Below are positions 50,628 to 59,452 of a DNA stretch of 64,000 nt, one piece after another. Positions within the stretch are counted from its first letter, which is position 1. Every line of letters begins with the position of its first letter. The stretch comes from Halomonas zincidurans B6 (GTDB taxonomy: Bacteria > Pseudomonadota > Gammaproteobacteria > Pseudomonadales > Halomonadaceae), in assembly GCF_000731955.1 (NCBI RefSeq), contig NZ_JNCK01000001.1, positions 372,001-436,000 on the forward strand, read 5' to 3'. The position numbers and the translations under genes are program-made. Under the pieces are notes generated by a model. That model did not search any database. It saw only the letters and a program-made list of their open reading frames with translations, and had not been told where the DNA came from.

Positions 50628-51428
50628 TCAAGCGGAGGCACTGTTGCCGGGTGCGGCTTCGGCATCGATGGCGGCAATTGCCTCGGCCGCCCGTTGCAGG
50701 GCCGGCAGGAACTCCCGGGCGCGCTCCGGCGTCAGGCGCATGGTCGGTGCCTGAACGGCAATGCCCAGATTCGAGCGCCCCTTGCTGCCGGGAACCAGCA
50801 CCGCGATGCACAGCAGTCCCGGCAGCAACTCCTCGTCGTCGAAGGCGTAGCCGTCGCGACGCACACGCTCGATCTCGTGTTCCAATGCATCGACATCCGC
50901 CCGGGTGTTGGGCGTGAAGCGCTCCAGCGTGACGTGGGCGAGCAACCGCTTGCGCTGGGCCGGTGGCATCTGCGCCAGAAACAGCTTGCCGCTCGCCGAG
51001 GCATGTACCGGCACCCGTGAACCGGGATGCAGGTAGAAGCGCAGCGGCGCGCTGGTCTCGACACGATCGAGATACAGCACCTCGTTGCCCGACAGAGCCG
51101 TGATGTTGCAGCTTTCGCCGATCTCCTCGACTAGCCGGCTGAGCACGCCATGACGAGCGCCGTGCACGGTGTTGTTCATCAGCAGGGTCTCGGCCAGACG
51201 CCGCAGACGCATACCGGTCCCGTAATGTCGGCTGTCGCCATCGCGCTGCAGCATGCCGGCGGCCTCGAGCTGTTGCAACATGCGGTGCAGCGTGGGCTTG
51301 GGCAGCCCGGTCTCCTCCACCAGCCCCTGCAGCGTGAAGAACTGATCCTTTTCCGCGATGACTTCCAGCAGCGCCAGCAGGCGCATCGTTGGCGTGTCGC
51401 CATCGATCTTGGCTACGTCAGACGTCAT
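50628..51428 (-). CDS. IclR-family transcriptional regulator
   Basis: A 266-residue IclR regulator: winged helix at residues ~15-75 (TMRLLALLEVIAEKDQFFTLQGLVEETGLPKPTLHRML) and an effector domain with the classic RFYLHPGSRVPVHASASGKLFLA stretch. The ATG at 51428 follows a GAGAGG site. It is divergent from thiO; dyads in the gap (51503-51577) are candidate operators. Confidence 0.93.
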   Translation of the reverse strand: MTSDVAKIDGDTPTMRLLALLEVIAEKDQFFTLQGLVEETGLPKPTLHRMLQQLEAAGMLQRDGDSRHYGTGMRLRRLAETLLMNNTVHGARHGVLSRLVEEIGESCNITALSGNEVLYLDRVETSAPLRFYLHPGSRVPVHASASGKLFLAQMPPAQRKRLLAHVTLERFTPNTRADVDALEHEIERVRRDGYAFDDEELLPGLLCIAVLVPGSKGRSNLGIAVQAPTMRLTPERAREFLPALQRAAEAIAAIDAEAAPGNSASA

Positions 51429-51502
51429 GTCGAGCCTCTCGTACGGATGGTCGTGGGCATGAGAGCAATATAACAATTCCTATATTTGGTAGAAAGCATA
51501 CC

Positions 51503-51577
51503 ATTTCTTGAAATATTCATTGACGATGAGGCGAGACGGTCGCTAGATTCTTTCCCCATGTTCCATTCGTTGGAATC
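51503..51577. promoter_or_regulatory. Candidate IclR operators between iclR and thiO
   Basis: Two inverted repeats: ATTTCTTGAAAT at 51503-51514 and TTCCATTCGTTGGAA at 51561-51575. Their TTCC/GGAA halves resemble known IclR-family sites. No footprint evidence exists. Confidence 0.4.
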
Positions 51578-51679
51578 CAGCGTTCCGGTTGGCTTTATCG
51601 CCACGTGGCAGGGGCGCCGTGGCTGTGCGGTCGCCACCGCGCAAAGGCCGGGCACGAGCGACTATCGGAGGGGCATGGC

Positions 51680-52834
51680 ATGCAGGACTTCCTGATCATC
51701 GGCGGGGGTGTCATCGGCATGATGACCGCCTGGCAACTGGCCGAGGCCGGCCACTCGGTAACGCTGCTCGAACGCGGCGAATGCGGCAAGGAGGCCTCCT
51801 GGGCCGGGGGCGGTATCGTCTCGCCGCTGTATCCCTGGCGCTACGAGGAGGCGATCTCGCGTCTGGCCGAGTGGTCCGAAGGACGTTACCCGGCTCTGGC
51901 GAATCGCCTGACCGGGGAGACGGGGATCGACCCCGAGTACCGCCAGACGGGATTGCTGTATCTCCACGTCGACGACGAGGCCGACGCCGTGGCGTGGGCG
52001 CGGCAACGGGGCAAGCCGCTGGTGCGCGTGGATGCCGATTTCGTCTATGGCAAGGAGCCGCACCTGGCGGCCGGGCTCGACGATGGACTGTGGATGCCGA
52101 CCCTCGGCAGCATCCGCAACCCGCGGCTGGGCCAGGCGCTGCGCGCCCGGTTGCGCACCTTGCCGAAGGTCGCCGTGCACGAGGGCTGCCGGGTCGAGCG
52201 GCTGGTCGTCGAACGGGGCAGGGTGACGGGCGTGCAGACCGCCGGGGGGCATTTCGGGGCGGCACGCGTGATCGTCTGTGGCGGTGCCTGGAGTGGACGG
52301 CTGTTGGGTGAAGTCGGGGTGGCGCTGCCGGTGCGCCCGGTCAAGGGCCAGATGATGCTGTTCAAGACGCCGCTGACGACCGGTTGTCGGCAACTGCTCG
52401 AGCGCGTGGTGTTGAAGGACGGGCGCTACCTGATTCCGCGCGCCGATGGCCGGGTGCTGATCGGCTCCACGCTGGAGGAGGCCGACTTCGACAAGACACC
52501 CACCGCGGCGGCCCATGCATCGCTGCATGCCAGTGCGGTTGCCATGCTGCCGGGGCTGGCCGAGTGCGAGGTGGAGCATCACTGGGCGGGGCTGCGCCCC
52601 GGTTCGCCCGAGGGCGTGCCCTTCATCGGCGAGGTGCCGGGCATCGCCGGGTTGTTCGTCAACGCCGGGCATTACCGCAATGGGTTGGTGCTGGCGCCGG
52701 CCGCGACGCGCCTGCTGGTCGATCAACTGTTGGGACGTGAGCCGATCGTCGATACCGCGCCCTACCGGGTACCGGCGTCCACGGATCATGAGCCCGCCAT
52801 GCTGGCCCAACAAGCGACTCCCCACTGGCGCTAA
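51680..52834 (+). CDS. thiO: Glycine oxidase ThiO (FAD-dependent)
   Basis: A 384-residue FAD enzyme of the DAO superfamily. It has the dinucleotide motif IGGGVIGMMTAWQLAEAG, ThiO-typical EASWAGGGIVSPLYPWRY, and the C-terminal WAGLRPGSPEGVPFIGEVPG with HYRNGLVLAPA. It oxidises glycine to iminoglyoxylate for thiazole synthesis, or more broadly to glyoxylate. The start at 51680 follows GGAGGGG. It is divergent from an IclR gene. Glycine could come from the amino-alcohol pathway encoded downstream (inference). Confidence 0.9.
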   Translation: MQDFLIIGGGVIGMMTAWQLAEAGHSVTLLERGECGKEASWAGGGIVSPLYPWRYEEAISRLAEWSEGRYPALANRLTGETGIDPEYRQTGLLYLHVDDEADAVAWARQRGKPLVRVDADFVYGKEPHLAAGLDDGLWMPTLGSIRNPRLGQALRARLRTLPKVAVHEGCRVERLVVERGRVTGVQTAGGHFGAARVIVCGGAWSGRLLGEVGVALPVRPVKGQMMLFKTPLTTGCRQLLERVVLKDGRYLIPRADGRVLIGSTLEEADFDKTPTAAAHASLHASAVAMLPGLAECEVEHHWAGLRPGSPEGVPFIGEVPGIAGLFVNAGHYRNGLVLAPAATRLLVDQLLGREPIVDTAPYRVPASTDHEPAMLAQQATPHWR

Positions 52835-52918
52835 GTCATGCGGATGCTTGGCACTACCCTCGAAGTCATCGCGGTGGCCGCTGGCCGATCGCGGACTACC
52901 CCAGTCGAGGGGAACCAC

Positions 52919-53290
52919 ATGAGCCAGCTCGGTATTGAACTCTTGGAAGCCTTCAGCGAGGCCTTGAACCGCCACGACATCGATGCGGTGATGGCGATGA
53001 TGACCGAGGATTGCGAATTCCATGCCCTTGCCGGACCGGAACTGATGGGCAAGCGCTTCGTCGGGCAGGCCGAGGTGCGTCAGGCCCTCGAGAATGCGTG
53101 GAAGGTGCGCCGGACGCGGCCTGGGTCGATGGCGAACATGTCGTGGTGGGGGACCGGGGCTTTACCGAGAGCACCTGCAAGGGCACGACCGTGGATGGCG
53201 TCCGCTCCGAGGCGCGCATGATCGACGCCTTCACCTTCCGCGACGGCAAGATCGCGGTGAAGAACGCCACGCCGGGGCGCTCAGGATGCA
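52919..53290 (+). pseudogene. Frameshifted SnoaL-like (NTF2 fold) gene
   Basis: An intact start, MSQLGIELLEAFSEALNRHDIDAVMAMM, with TEDCEFHALAGPELMGKRFVGQ, reads on to ENAWK near 53106. From there the homologous continuation (DAAWVDGEHVVVGDRGFTEST, then DAFTFRDGKIAVKNA) is in a different frame, so a small indel near 53107-53115 breaks the gene. A second break follows near 53270. It lies directly after thiO on the same strand. Confidence 0.75.
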
Positions 53291-53324
53291 CGAGGAGTGC
53301 GTGGCGGGCATGCAAACCTTCAAG

Positions 53325-53434
53325 CCTGATCGCCGATATCGACTGCGATCCCCAGCCCGGCGGCCATCACGCGCTGGGCTATGGCGGCAACGGGGTGATG
53401 TACTCGGCCCAGGCAGGACGCCGGCTGGCACAAT
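53325..53434 (+). pseudogene. C-terminal scrap of a DAO-family FAD oxidoreductase
   Basis: The sequence HHALGYGGNGVMYSAQAGRRLAQ matches the end of DadA-like FAD oxidoreductases. Nothing before or after it extends the domain. With the broken NTF2 gene next to it, it marks an eroded segment of roughly 600 bases. Confidence 0.6.
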
Positions 53435-53595
53435 GTACCATGGCTCGTTGCTCGATCGGCTCCAGTCGCATCTTCGCATGGCCCAGCGCAAAGGGCATTG
53501 CCGAGGCACGGCGAATGCCGCATGGTCGTCGACAAGAGCGCCGGCAGGCTCGGTATCGTGCGGCGCCCTTATCGGCCCGCTAACGAGGTGGCGAT

Positions 53596-54552
53596 ATGCG
53601 TGGGGCATTCGGCTTCGATCTGCGCAGCATGGAAATCTTCGTCGAGACCCTGGAGCGGGGCAGCCAGACGGCGGCGGCGCTGCACCTGGGACTCAAGCAG
53701 TCGTCGGTCTCGCAGAGCCTGGCCAATCTCGAGGAAACGCTGGGGGTGTCGCTGTTTTTGCGCCACGCCCGGCCGCTGGAGCCGACCGCCGCGGGGCGCT
53801 TCTTCTATGACCGAGCCCAACGCATGCTCGGCGAGGCCCGCGCAACGCGGCGCGAACTGCGCAGCGGCGCCTTCCAGCAGCTTCATCAGGTGCGCATCGC
53901 GCTGGTGGATTCGCTGGCCACCGCGGTTGGCCAGCCGTTGATCGAGGCGATCAAGCGTCATACCCGCGATTACACCCTGACCACCGGGCTCTCCCACCTG
54001 CACGGCCATGCGCTGCTGACCCGTCACGTCGATATCATCGTCTCCGACGACCGGCTCGAGAACTACGATGGGCTCGAGCGCCATTCGCTGCTCGACGAAC
54101 CCTTCGTGCTGGTACTGCCTCGGCATTGGCATGGCGGCCACGACAACCTGCGTTGGCTGGCCCGGCAGCTGGATTTCGTGCGCTACACCCCGCAGTCGCT
54201 GATCGGCCAGGCGATCGAGCGACACTTGCGGCTCAACCAGCTGGAACTGCCCGCCCGGCTGCATCTCGACAACACCTTCGCCCTGCTGCGCATGGTCGAC
54301 GCCGGCGTCGGCTGGACGATCACCACGCCGCTGTGCCTGTGCCAGGCCGGGCTCGAGCGTCTCGACGTGCAGGTGGTCGAGCTGCCCATCGCCCCGTTGC
54401 GTCGCGAATTGACGCTGGTGGCGCGGCGCGACGAGCTTGGCGACCTGCCTTCGCAGTTGGCCCGCGACAGCCGCGGGTTGCTGAAGACGCGCTGCGCCGG
54501 TGAGCTCCTGCGCCATCTGCCCTGGTTGGCCGCGCAGATCGACGTGCGCTGA
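53596..54552 (+). CDS. LysR-family regulator, candidate controller of the downstream amino-alcohol genes
   Basis: A 318-residue LysR protein (helix-turn-helix FDLRSMEIFVETLERGSQTAAALHLGLKQSSVSQSLANLEETLG near residues 8-52). The effector half begins near HQVRIALVDSLATAVG. It lies on the same strand 194 bases ahead of the permease gene, and a 7-bp dyad occurs in the gap. No divergent partner was found, so regulation of the downstream genes is an inference from position. Confidence 0.92.
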   Translation: MRGAFGFDLRSMEIFVETLERGSQTAAALHLGLKQSSVSQSLANLEETLGVSLFLRHARPLEPTAAGRFFYDRAQRMLGEARATRRELRSGAFQQLHQVRIALVDSLATAVGQPLIEAIKRHTRDYTLTTGLSHLHGHALLTRHVDIIVSDDRLENYDGLERHSLLDEPFVLVLPRHWHGGHDNLRWLARQLDFVRYTPQSLIGQAIERHLRLNQLELPARLHLDNTFALLRMVDAGVGWTITTPLCLCQAGLERLDVQVVELPIAPLRRELTLVARRDELGDLPSQLARDSRGLLKTRCAGELLRHLPWLAAQIDVR

Positions 54553-54577
54553 AGGCTGCGTGCTGCGTTGCGGTGCA

Positions 54578-54596
54578 CTATCGATTTTTTCGATAG
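54578..54596. promoter_or_regulatory. Palindrome between LysR gene and the permease
   Basis: CTATCGA-TTTTT-TCGATAG, a 7-bp inverted repeat located 26 bases after the LysR stop. It could be an operator for the permease promoter or a short terminator. Confidence 0.4.
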
Positions 54597-54745
54597 CCAA
54601 CCGGTGTCTGGCGCCGATGCTAGTTGCCGCGCCGGGACGAGTCTGCCCAGACTGCAGGAAGCCGCGACCGTTGCCGCGGAAAGTCGCGTCTGCGTGCGGC
54701 GAGTCGCTCGCCCGCGTTATACCGATCAGCTGGAAGGGCACAACA

Positions 54746-56245
54746 ATGACCACAAATACCCGCAAGGATACGAGCAGTATTCACTACCGGCACGAAGATG
54801 CCGCCTATTTCGAGAAGCGCGGGCTACGTCGCCACGCCGGGCCCTGGTCGCTCTGGGCGCTGGGCGTGGGGGCGGTGATTTCCGGGCACTACTCCGGCTG
54901 GAACCTGGGGCTGGCCTCGGGCGGCTGGGGCGGCATGCTGATCGCCACCGTGCTGATCGCGGTGATGTATCTGGGGCTGACCTTCTGCATCGCCGAGATG
55001 TCGCCGGCGCTGCCGCACACCGGGGCCGCCTACTCCTTCGCCCGCTCGTCGATGGGGCCGTGGGGCGGTTTCGTCACCGGACTTTGCGAAAACGTCGAGT
55101 ACGTTCTCACCCCGGCGGTGATCGTGTTCTTCATCGGCTCCTACCTGACCGGGATCTTCGAGACCGAAGCGGCCTTTCAGCCGATCTGGTGGGTGCTGGG
55201 CTACATCCTGTTCGTGGGCTTGAACATCGTCGGCGTGGAACTCTCCTTCAAGGTCACCCTGGGCGTGACGCTACTCGCCCTGGCGGTCTTGCTGGTGTTC
55301 TGGTTCAGCGCCTTCCCGAATATCGATTTCTCGGCCTGGGCGCTCAATATCGGCGAGGGTGGCGTGCTGCTGGAGGGCGGCAATGGGCCCTTCCTGCCGA
55401 TGGGCATCGTCGGTGCGCTGGCGGCCATGCCATTCGCGGTGTGGCTGTTCCTGGCCATCGAGCAGCTACCGCTGGCCGCCGAGGAATCGGTCGATCCCAA
55501 GCGCGACATGCCCAAGGGCATCATCCTGGGCATCGTCACGCTGATCATTTCGGCGTTCATGATCCTGTTCCTCAACCCCTCGGTCGTCGGTGTGGGCGCC
55601 TATGCGCTGGGCCAGTCGGGCGAACCGCTGCTCGACGGCTTCAAGGCGATCTTCGGCAGCGGCACGGCCAAGATCCTGGCGCTGGTGGCGATCGTCGGGC
55701 TGATCTCGAGTTTTCATACCATCATCTTCGCCCAGGGTCGGCAGATCTATTCGCTGTCGCGTGCCGGTTACTTTCCGACCTTCCTGTCGGTGACCCACGG
55801 CTCGCGCAAGACTCCGCACGTGGCGATGATCGCCGGCGCGCTGGTCGGCCTGACGATCATGCTGATCAGCTTCGTCGGGCTGGGTGCCGACCAGAGCTCG
55901 GCGGTGATCGGCGGCACGCTGTTGAACATGGCGGTGTTCGGGGCGATGTGCTCGTACATCGCCCAGGCCGTCTCGTTCATTCTGCTGCGCAAGAACTACC
56001 CGAGCATGGAGCGGCCCTATCGCAGCCCGTTCGGCAATGCCGGCGCCTGGGCGACCATCGTCATCGCCGTGGTGACCATCTTCTTCCAGCTCTCCGATAC
56101 GACCTACCGGGTTGGGGTGGTGGGCGTGGCGGCCTGGTTCGCGGTGGGCATCGTCTACTTCGCGCTCATCGGCCGGCATCGTCTGATACTCTCCCCGGAG
56201 GAGGAGTTCGCCGTCGCGCACCGCGAGCGTGCGGACAACGCATGA
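54746..56245 (+). CDS. APC-family permease, ethanolamine-type (EAT)
   Basis: A 499-residue transporter with 12 hydrophobic segments. It resembles the ethanolamine permease group of the APC superfamily (RRHAGPWSLWALGVGAVISGHYSGWNLGLASGG; ALAAMPFAVWLFLAIEQLPLAAEESVDPKRDMPKG; AQGRQIYSLSRAGYFP). It likely imports ethanolamine or a related amino alcohol. The ATG at 54746 is preceded by GGAAGGG. The GS-family gene follows 49 bases downstream. This is the first gene of a five-gene unit on the plus strand. Confidence 0.88.
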   Translation: MTTNTRKDTSSIHYRHEDAAYFEKRGLRRHAGPWSLWALGVGAVISGHYSGWNLGLASGGWGGMLIATVLIAVMYLGLTFCIAEMSPALPHTGAAYSFARSSMGPWGGFVTGLCENVEYVLTPAVIVFFIGSYLTGIFETEAAFQPIWWVLGYILFVGLNIVGVELSFKVTLGVTLLALAVLLVFWFSAFPNIDFSAWALNIGEGGVLLEGGNGPFLPMGIVGALAAMPFAVWLFLAIEQLPLAAEESVDPKRDMPKGIILGIVTLIISAFMILFLNPSVVGVGAYALGQSGEPLLDGFKAIFGSGTAKILALVAIVGLISSFHTIIFAQGRQIYSLSRAGYFPTFLSVTHGSRKTPHVAMIAGALVGLTIMLISFVGLGADQSSAVIGGTLLNMAVFGAMCSYIAQAVSFILLRKNYPSMERPYRSPFGNAGAWATIVIAVVTIFFQLSDTTYRVGVVGVAAWFAVGIVYFALIGRHRLILSPEEEFAVAHRERADNA

Positions 56246-56294
56246 GGCGAGTGCCGCCCTATGACAATCCCAACATGGCCAGCGAGGTAGAGCG

Positions 56295-57674
56295 ATGGGC
56301 GTCAAGCAAGCCAGGCAAGTGACCAGCGCCGACCAGGCCCGGCAACTGGTCGAGGAGCGCGGGCTGAGCCACGTCAAGGTCGGGTTGTTCGACATCGACG
56401 GCGTGATGCTCGGCAAGTACATGAGCAAGAAGAAGTTCTTCGATGCGCTGGAGAACGGCTTCGCGTTCTGCGACGTGGTGCTGGGCTGGGACAGCAAGGA
56501 CGCGCTCTACGACAACGTCCAGTACACCGGCTGGCACACCGGGTATCCCGATGCCGCGCTACGCATCGTCCCGGAGAGCTGCCGCGAACTTCCCTTCGAG
56601 GATGGCATGCTGCTGTTTCTTGCCGAGTTCGCCGGGCCGGCGCGGGAGATCTGCCCGCGTGGTTTGCTCGAAAGGGTCCTGACGCGTGCCGAGGGGCTGG
56701 GTTTCGAGGTGTTTGGCGCGCTGGAATACGAGTTTTTCCTGTTCCAGGAAACGCCGGAATCGATCCGCGACAAGGGCTTTCGCAACCTCAAGCCGCTGAC
56801 GCCCGACATGATGGGCTATTCGATGCTCAGAAGCTCGGTGCACAGCGAGCTCTACCATGAGTTGCTGGCGCTGTCGGAGAGCATGGACTTTCCCATCGAA
56901 GGCTTGCACACCGAGACCGGCCCCGGCGTGCTGGAAGCGGCGATCGGCGTCGACGCCGCGCTCGCCGCTGGCGACAAGGGCGCGCTGTTCAAGACTTTCG
57001 TCAAGGTCTGGGCCCAGCGGCGGGGGTTGATGGCGACCTTCATGGCCAAGTGGTCGCCGGACTATCCCGGTCAGAGCGGCCACATCCACCTGTCGCTGCG
57101 CGAGCGCGACGCCGGCAGGTCGGCGTTCTTCGACGCCGCCAAGCCCTACACGATGAGCGCCGTGCAGCGCCACTTCGTCGCCGGTCAACAGCAGCTGATG
57201 CCGGAATTCCTGGCGCTGTTCTCGCCGACCGTCAACAGCTACACGCGGCTGATTCCCGGTTTCTGGGCGCCCACCGAGGCGACCTGGGGGGTGGAGAATC
57301 GCACCTGTGCGCTGCGCGTGATCCCCGGCAGCGACACCTCGCAGCGGGTCGAGTACCGCCTGGGCAGCGCCGACGCCAACCCCTACCTGGCGCTGGCGGC
57401 GGCGATCGGCGCGGGACTCTACGGCATCGAGCATCAGCTCGAGCCCGACGAGCAGGTCGTCGGCAACGCTTACACGCTGGAGCATCCCGTCCATCAGGCG
57501 TTGCCGCGCACGCTGTGGGACGCGGCGCAGCGGCTCAAGGCCTCGGCCCCGGCGCGCGAGCTGTTCGGCGACGCCTTCGTCGAGCACTTCGCGGCGACCC
57601 GCGAGTGGGAGGAGCGCGAGTTTCGCCGGCATATTACCGATTGGGAGCTCGATAGGTACTTCGAGATAATCTGA
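56295..57674 (+). CDS. Glutamine-synthetase-family gamma-glutamyl-amine ligase (PuuA-like)
   Basis: A 459-residue ATP-dependent ligase of the GS fold. Active-site stretches are EYEFFLF, ETGPGVLEAA, SGHIHLSL, TRLIPGFWAPTEATWG-type loop and RVEYRLGSADANPYLAL. It lacks the adenylylation loop of ordinary GlnA and ends WELDRYFEII, like PuuA-type enzymes. Such enzymes glutamylate amines: putrescine in PuuA, isopropylamine in IpuC, ethanolamine in GlnA4. Beside an ethanolamine-type permease and alcohol and aldehyde dehydrogenases, gamma-glutamylation of ethanolamine is the best reading (inference). A heptamer array follows the stop at once. Confidence 0.85.
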   Translation: MGVKQARQVTSADQARQLVEERGLSHVKVGLFDIDGVMLGKYMSKKKFFDALENGFAFCDVVLGWDSKDALYDNVQYTGWHTGYPDAALRIVPESCRELPFEDGMLLFLAEFAGPAREICPRGLLERVLTRAEGLGFEVFGALEYEFFLFQETPESIRDKGFRNLKPLTPDMMGYSMLRSSVHSELYHELLALSESMDFPIEGLHTETGPGVLEAAIGVDAALAAGDKGALFKTFVKVWAQRRGLMATFMAKWSPDYPGQSGHIHLSLRERDAGRSAFFDAAKPYTMSAVQRHFVAGQQQLMPEFLALFSPTVNSYTRLIPGFWAPTEATWGVENRTCALRVIPGSDTSQRVEYRLGSADANPYLALAAAIGAGLYGIEHQLEPDEQVVGNAYTLEHPVHQALPRTLWDAAQRLKASAPARELFGDAFVEHFAATREWEEREFRRHITDWELDRYFEII

Positions 57675-57810
57675 GCTACGGGCTACGGGCTACGGGCTAC
57701 GGGCTACGGGCTACGGGCTACGGGCTACGGGCTACGGGCTACGGGCTACGGGCTACGGGCTACGGGCTACGGGCTACGGGCTACGGGCTACGGACGGGCT
57801 ACGGGCTACG
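57675..57810. repeat. Heptamer tandem array GCTACGG, about 19 copies
   Basis: Seventeen perfect GCTACGG copies run from 57675 to 57793, starting directly after the ligase stop; after ACG two more near-perfect copies follow. It is the longest short-unit array in the window and lies between the ligase and the aldehyde dehydrogenase genes. Confidence 0.97.
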
Positions 57811-57830
57811 AAGGCCTGATTCGGCATCAG

Positions 57831-57888
57831 GTGGGAGCGAATTTATTCGCGATGGAATGGGCTTCGTCGGGAACAAGTTGCCTCCCAC
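57831..57888. repeat. REP doublet between ligase and aldehyde dehydrogenase genes
   Basis: GTGGGAGCGAATTTATTCGC (57831) and the inverted CGTCGGGAACAAGTTGCCTC (57865), each with an internal palindrome. The same type as in recD and at 62068. A weaker heptamer-like string (GTGGCTC GAAGCCC GAAGCTC) follows near 57934. Confidence 0.82.
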
Positions 57889-57971
57889 CGGACCATGGGC
57901 CAAGACAAGCGCTGGTTGAGCCTTTGGGGTTCGTGGCTCGAAGCCCGAAGCTCGTGAGCTGAGGAATATTC

Positions 57972-59357
57972 ATGGCTGCACAAAAAACGATTTCCCCGGT
58001 GGATGGCTCGGTCTACGTCGAGCGCGAGCTGGCCGATCCGGCGCGGGTCGAGGCCACCCTGGACCGTGCGAGCGCCGCGCAGCGGGCCTGGCGCGAGGTG
58101 CCGCTGGCCGAGCGGGCGCGCTACTGCTCGGCGATGGTCGATGCCTTCGTGGCGATGCGCGATGCGCTGGCCGAGGAACTGACCTGGCAGATGGGCCGGC
58201 CGATCGCCGCGGCCGGCGGCGAGATCGGCGGCTTCGAGGAGCGCGCGCGGGGCATGATCGCGCTCGCCGAGCAGGCGCTGGCGCCGATCCGGCTGGCCGA
58301 CAAGCCGGGGTTTACCCGCTATATCAGTCGCGAGCCGCTGGGCGTGGCCTTCGTGATCGCGCCCTGGAACTTTCCCTTCATGACCGCGGTGAACGCGATC
58401 GTGCCGGCGATCATGGCCGGCAACGCGGTGATCCTCAAGCATTCCGCCCAGACCCCGCTGTGCGCCGAGCGCATCCAGCAGGCCTTCGCTGCCGCCGGCC
58501 TGCCCGAGGGCGTGTTCCAGTATCTGCATCTGTCGCACGCCGCGGCCGAGGGGGTGATGCGCGATCCGCGCATCGCTTACGTCTCCTTCACCGGTTCGGT
58601 GGCCGGCGGCGAGCGGGTCGAGTCGGCGCTGGCCGGGCGCTTCATCGCCAGCGGGCTGGAACTGGGTGGCAAGGACCCGGCGTACATTCGCGCCGACGCC
58701 GACCTGGACGCCGCCGTCGAGGGTGTGATGGACGGCGCCTTCTTCAATGCGGGGCAGAGCTGCTGCGCCATCGAACGCATTTACGTCCATCAGTCCCTCT
58801 TCGAGGCCTTCGTCGAGCGGGCGGTGGCCTGGTTGCGTCAACTCAAGCTCGGCAACCCCGGCGATCCGGCGACGAGCCTGGGCCCGCTGGTGCGCCCCGA
58901 GGCGGCGGATTTCGTGCGCGGCCAGATCGAGGAGGCCGTCGCCGCCGGCGCCAAGGCCTGGATCGACCCCGGCGACTACCCGCTGTCGGCACCCGGCAGC
59001 GCCTATCTGGCACCGCAGTTGCTGACCGGCGTCGATCATTCGATGCGGGTGATGAGCGAGGAAAGCTTCGGGCCGGTGGTCGGCGTTATGCCGGTGACCG
59101 ATGACGACGAGGCCGTGGCATTGATGAACGACAGCCCGTTCGGGCTGACCGCGGCGGTATTCACCCGTGACATCGCCGCGGGCGAAGCGCTGGCCCGGCG
59201 GCTGGAGGCCGGCACGGTATTCACCAACCGCTGCGACTATCTCGATCCCGAACTGGCCTGGACCGGCGTCAAGCAGTCCGGGCGTGGCTGTTCGCTGTCG
59301 CGGATCGGTTACGAGAGTGTAACCCGGCCGAAGTCGTTCCACTTGAAGCACGCTTGA
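57972..59357 (+). CDS. NAD(P)-dependent aldehyde dehydrogenase of the amino-alcohol unit
   Basis: A 461-residue aldehyde dehydrogenase. The catalytic Cys264 is in FNAGQSCCAIER, the nucleotide-site motif is IAPWNFPFMTAVNAIVPA, and the general base Glu is in LELGGKDP. It would oxidise the aldehyde made by the neighbouring iron alcohol dehydrogenase to the acid, giving gamma-glutamylglycine if the substrate is gamma-glutamylethanolamine. It follows the ligase after a 297-base gap full of repeats, so whether it belongs to the same transcript is uncertain. Confidence 0.92.
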   Translation: MAAQKTISPVDGSVYVERELADPARVEATLDRASAAQRAWREVPLAERARYCSAMVDAFVAMRDALAEELTWQMGRPIAAAGGEIGGFEERARGMIALAEQALAPIRLADKPGFTRYISREPLGVAFVIAPWNFPFMTAVNAIVPAIMAGNAVILKHSAQTPLCAERIQQAFAAAGLPEGVFQYLHLSHAAAEGVMRDPRIAYVSFTGSVAGGERVESALAGRFIASGLELGGKDPAYIRADADLDAAVEGVMDGAFFNAGQSCCAIERIYVHQSLFEAFVERAVAWLRQLKLGNPGDPATSLGPLVRPEAADFVRGQIEEAVAAGAKAWIDPGDYPLSAPGSAYLAPQLLTGVDHSMRVMSEESFGPVVGVMPVTDDDEAVALMNDSPFGLTAAVFTRDIAAGEALARRLEAGTVFTNRCDYLDPELAWTGVKQSGRGCSLSRIGYESVTRPKSFHLKHA

Positions 59358-59433
59358 AGCCATAAGCCGTAAGCCGTAAGCCGTAAGCCGAATGGAGGTT
59401 CTACTTAAAGCTTACAGCTTCGAGCTTACGGCT
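59357..59433. repeat. Heptamer array (AAGCCGT type) and inverted counterpart
   Basis: AAGCCAT then three AAGCCGT copies and a partial one lie directly after the dehydrogenase stop. At 59410-59433 the inverted series GCTTACAGCTTCGAGCTTACGG-type units follows, so the two halves can pair as a hairpin. Confidence 0.88.
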
Positions 59434-59452
59434 CTAACGAAACGAGGTCTCC

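Noticed and set aside
57675..57810. CRISPR array
   Set aside because: Units are seven bases and contiguous, with no spacers and no cas genes.
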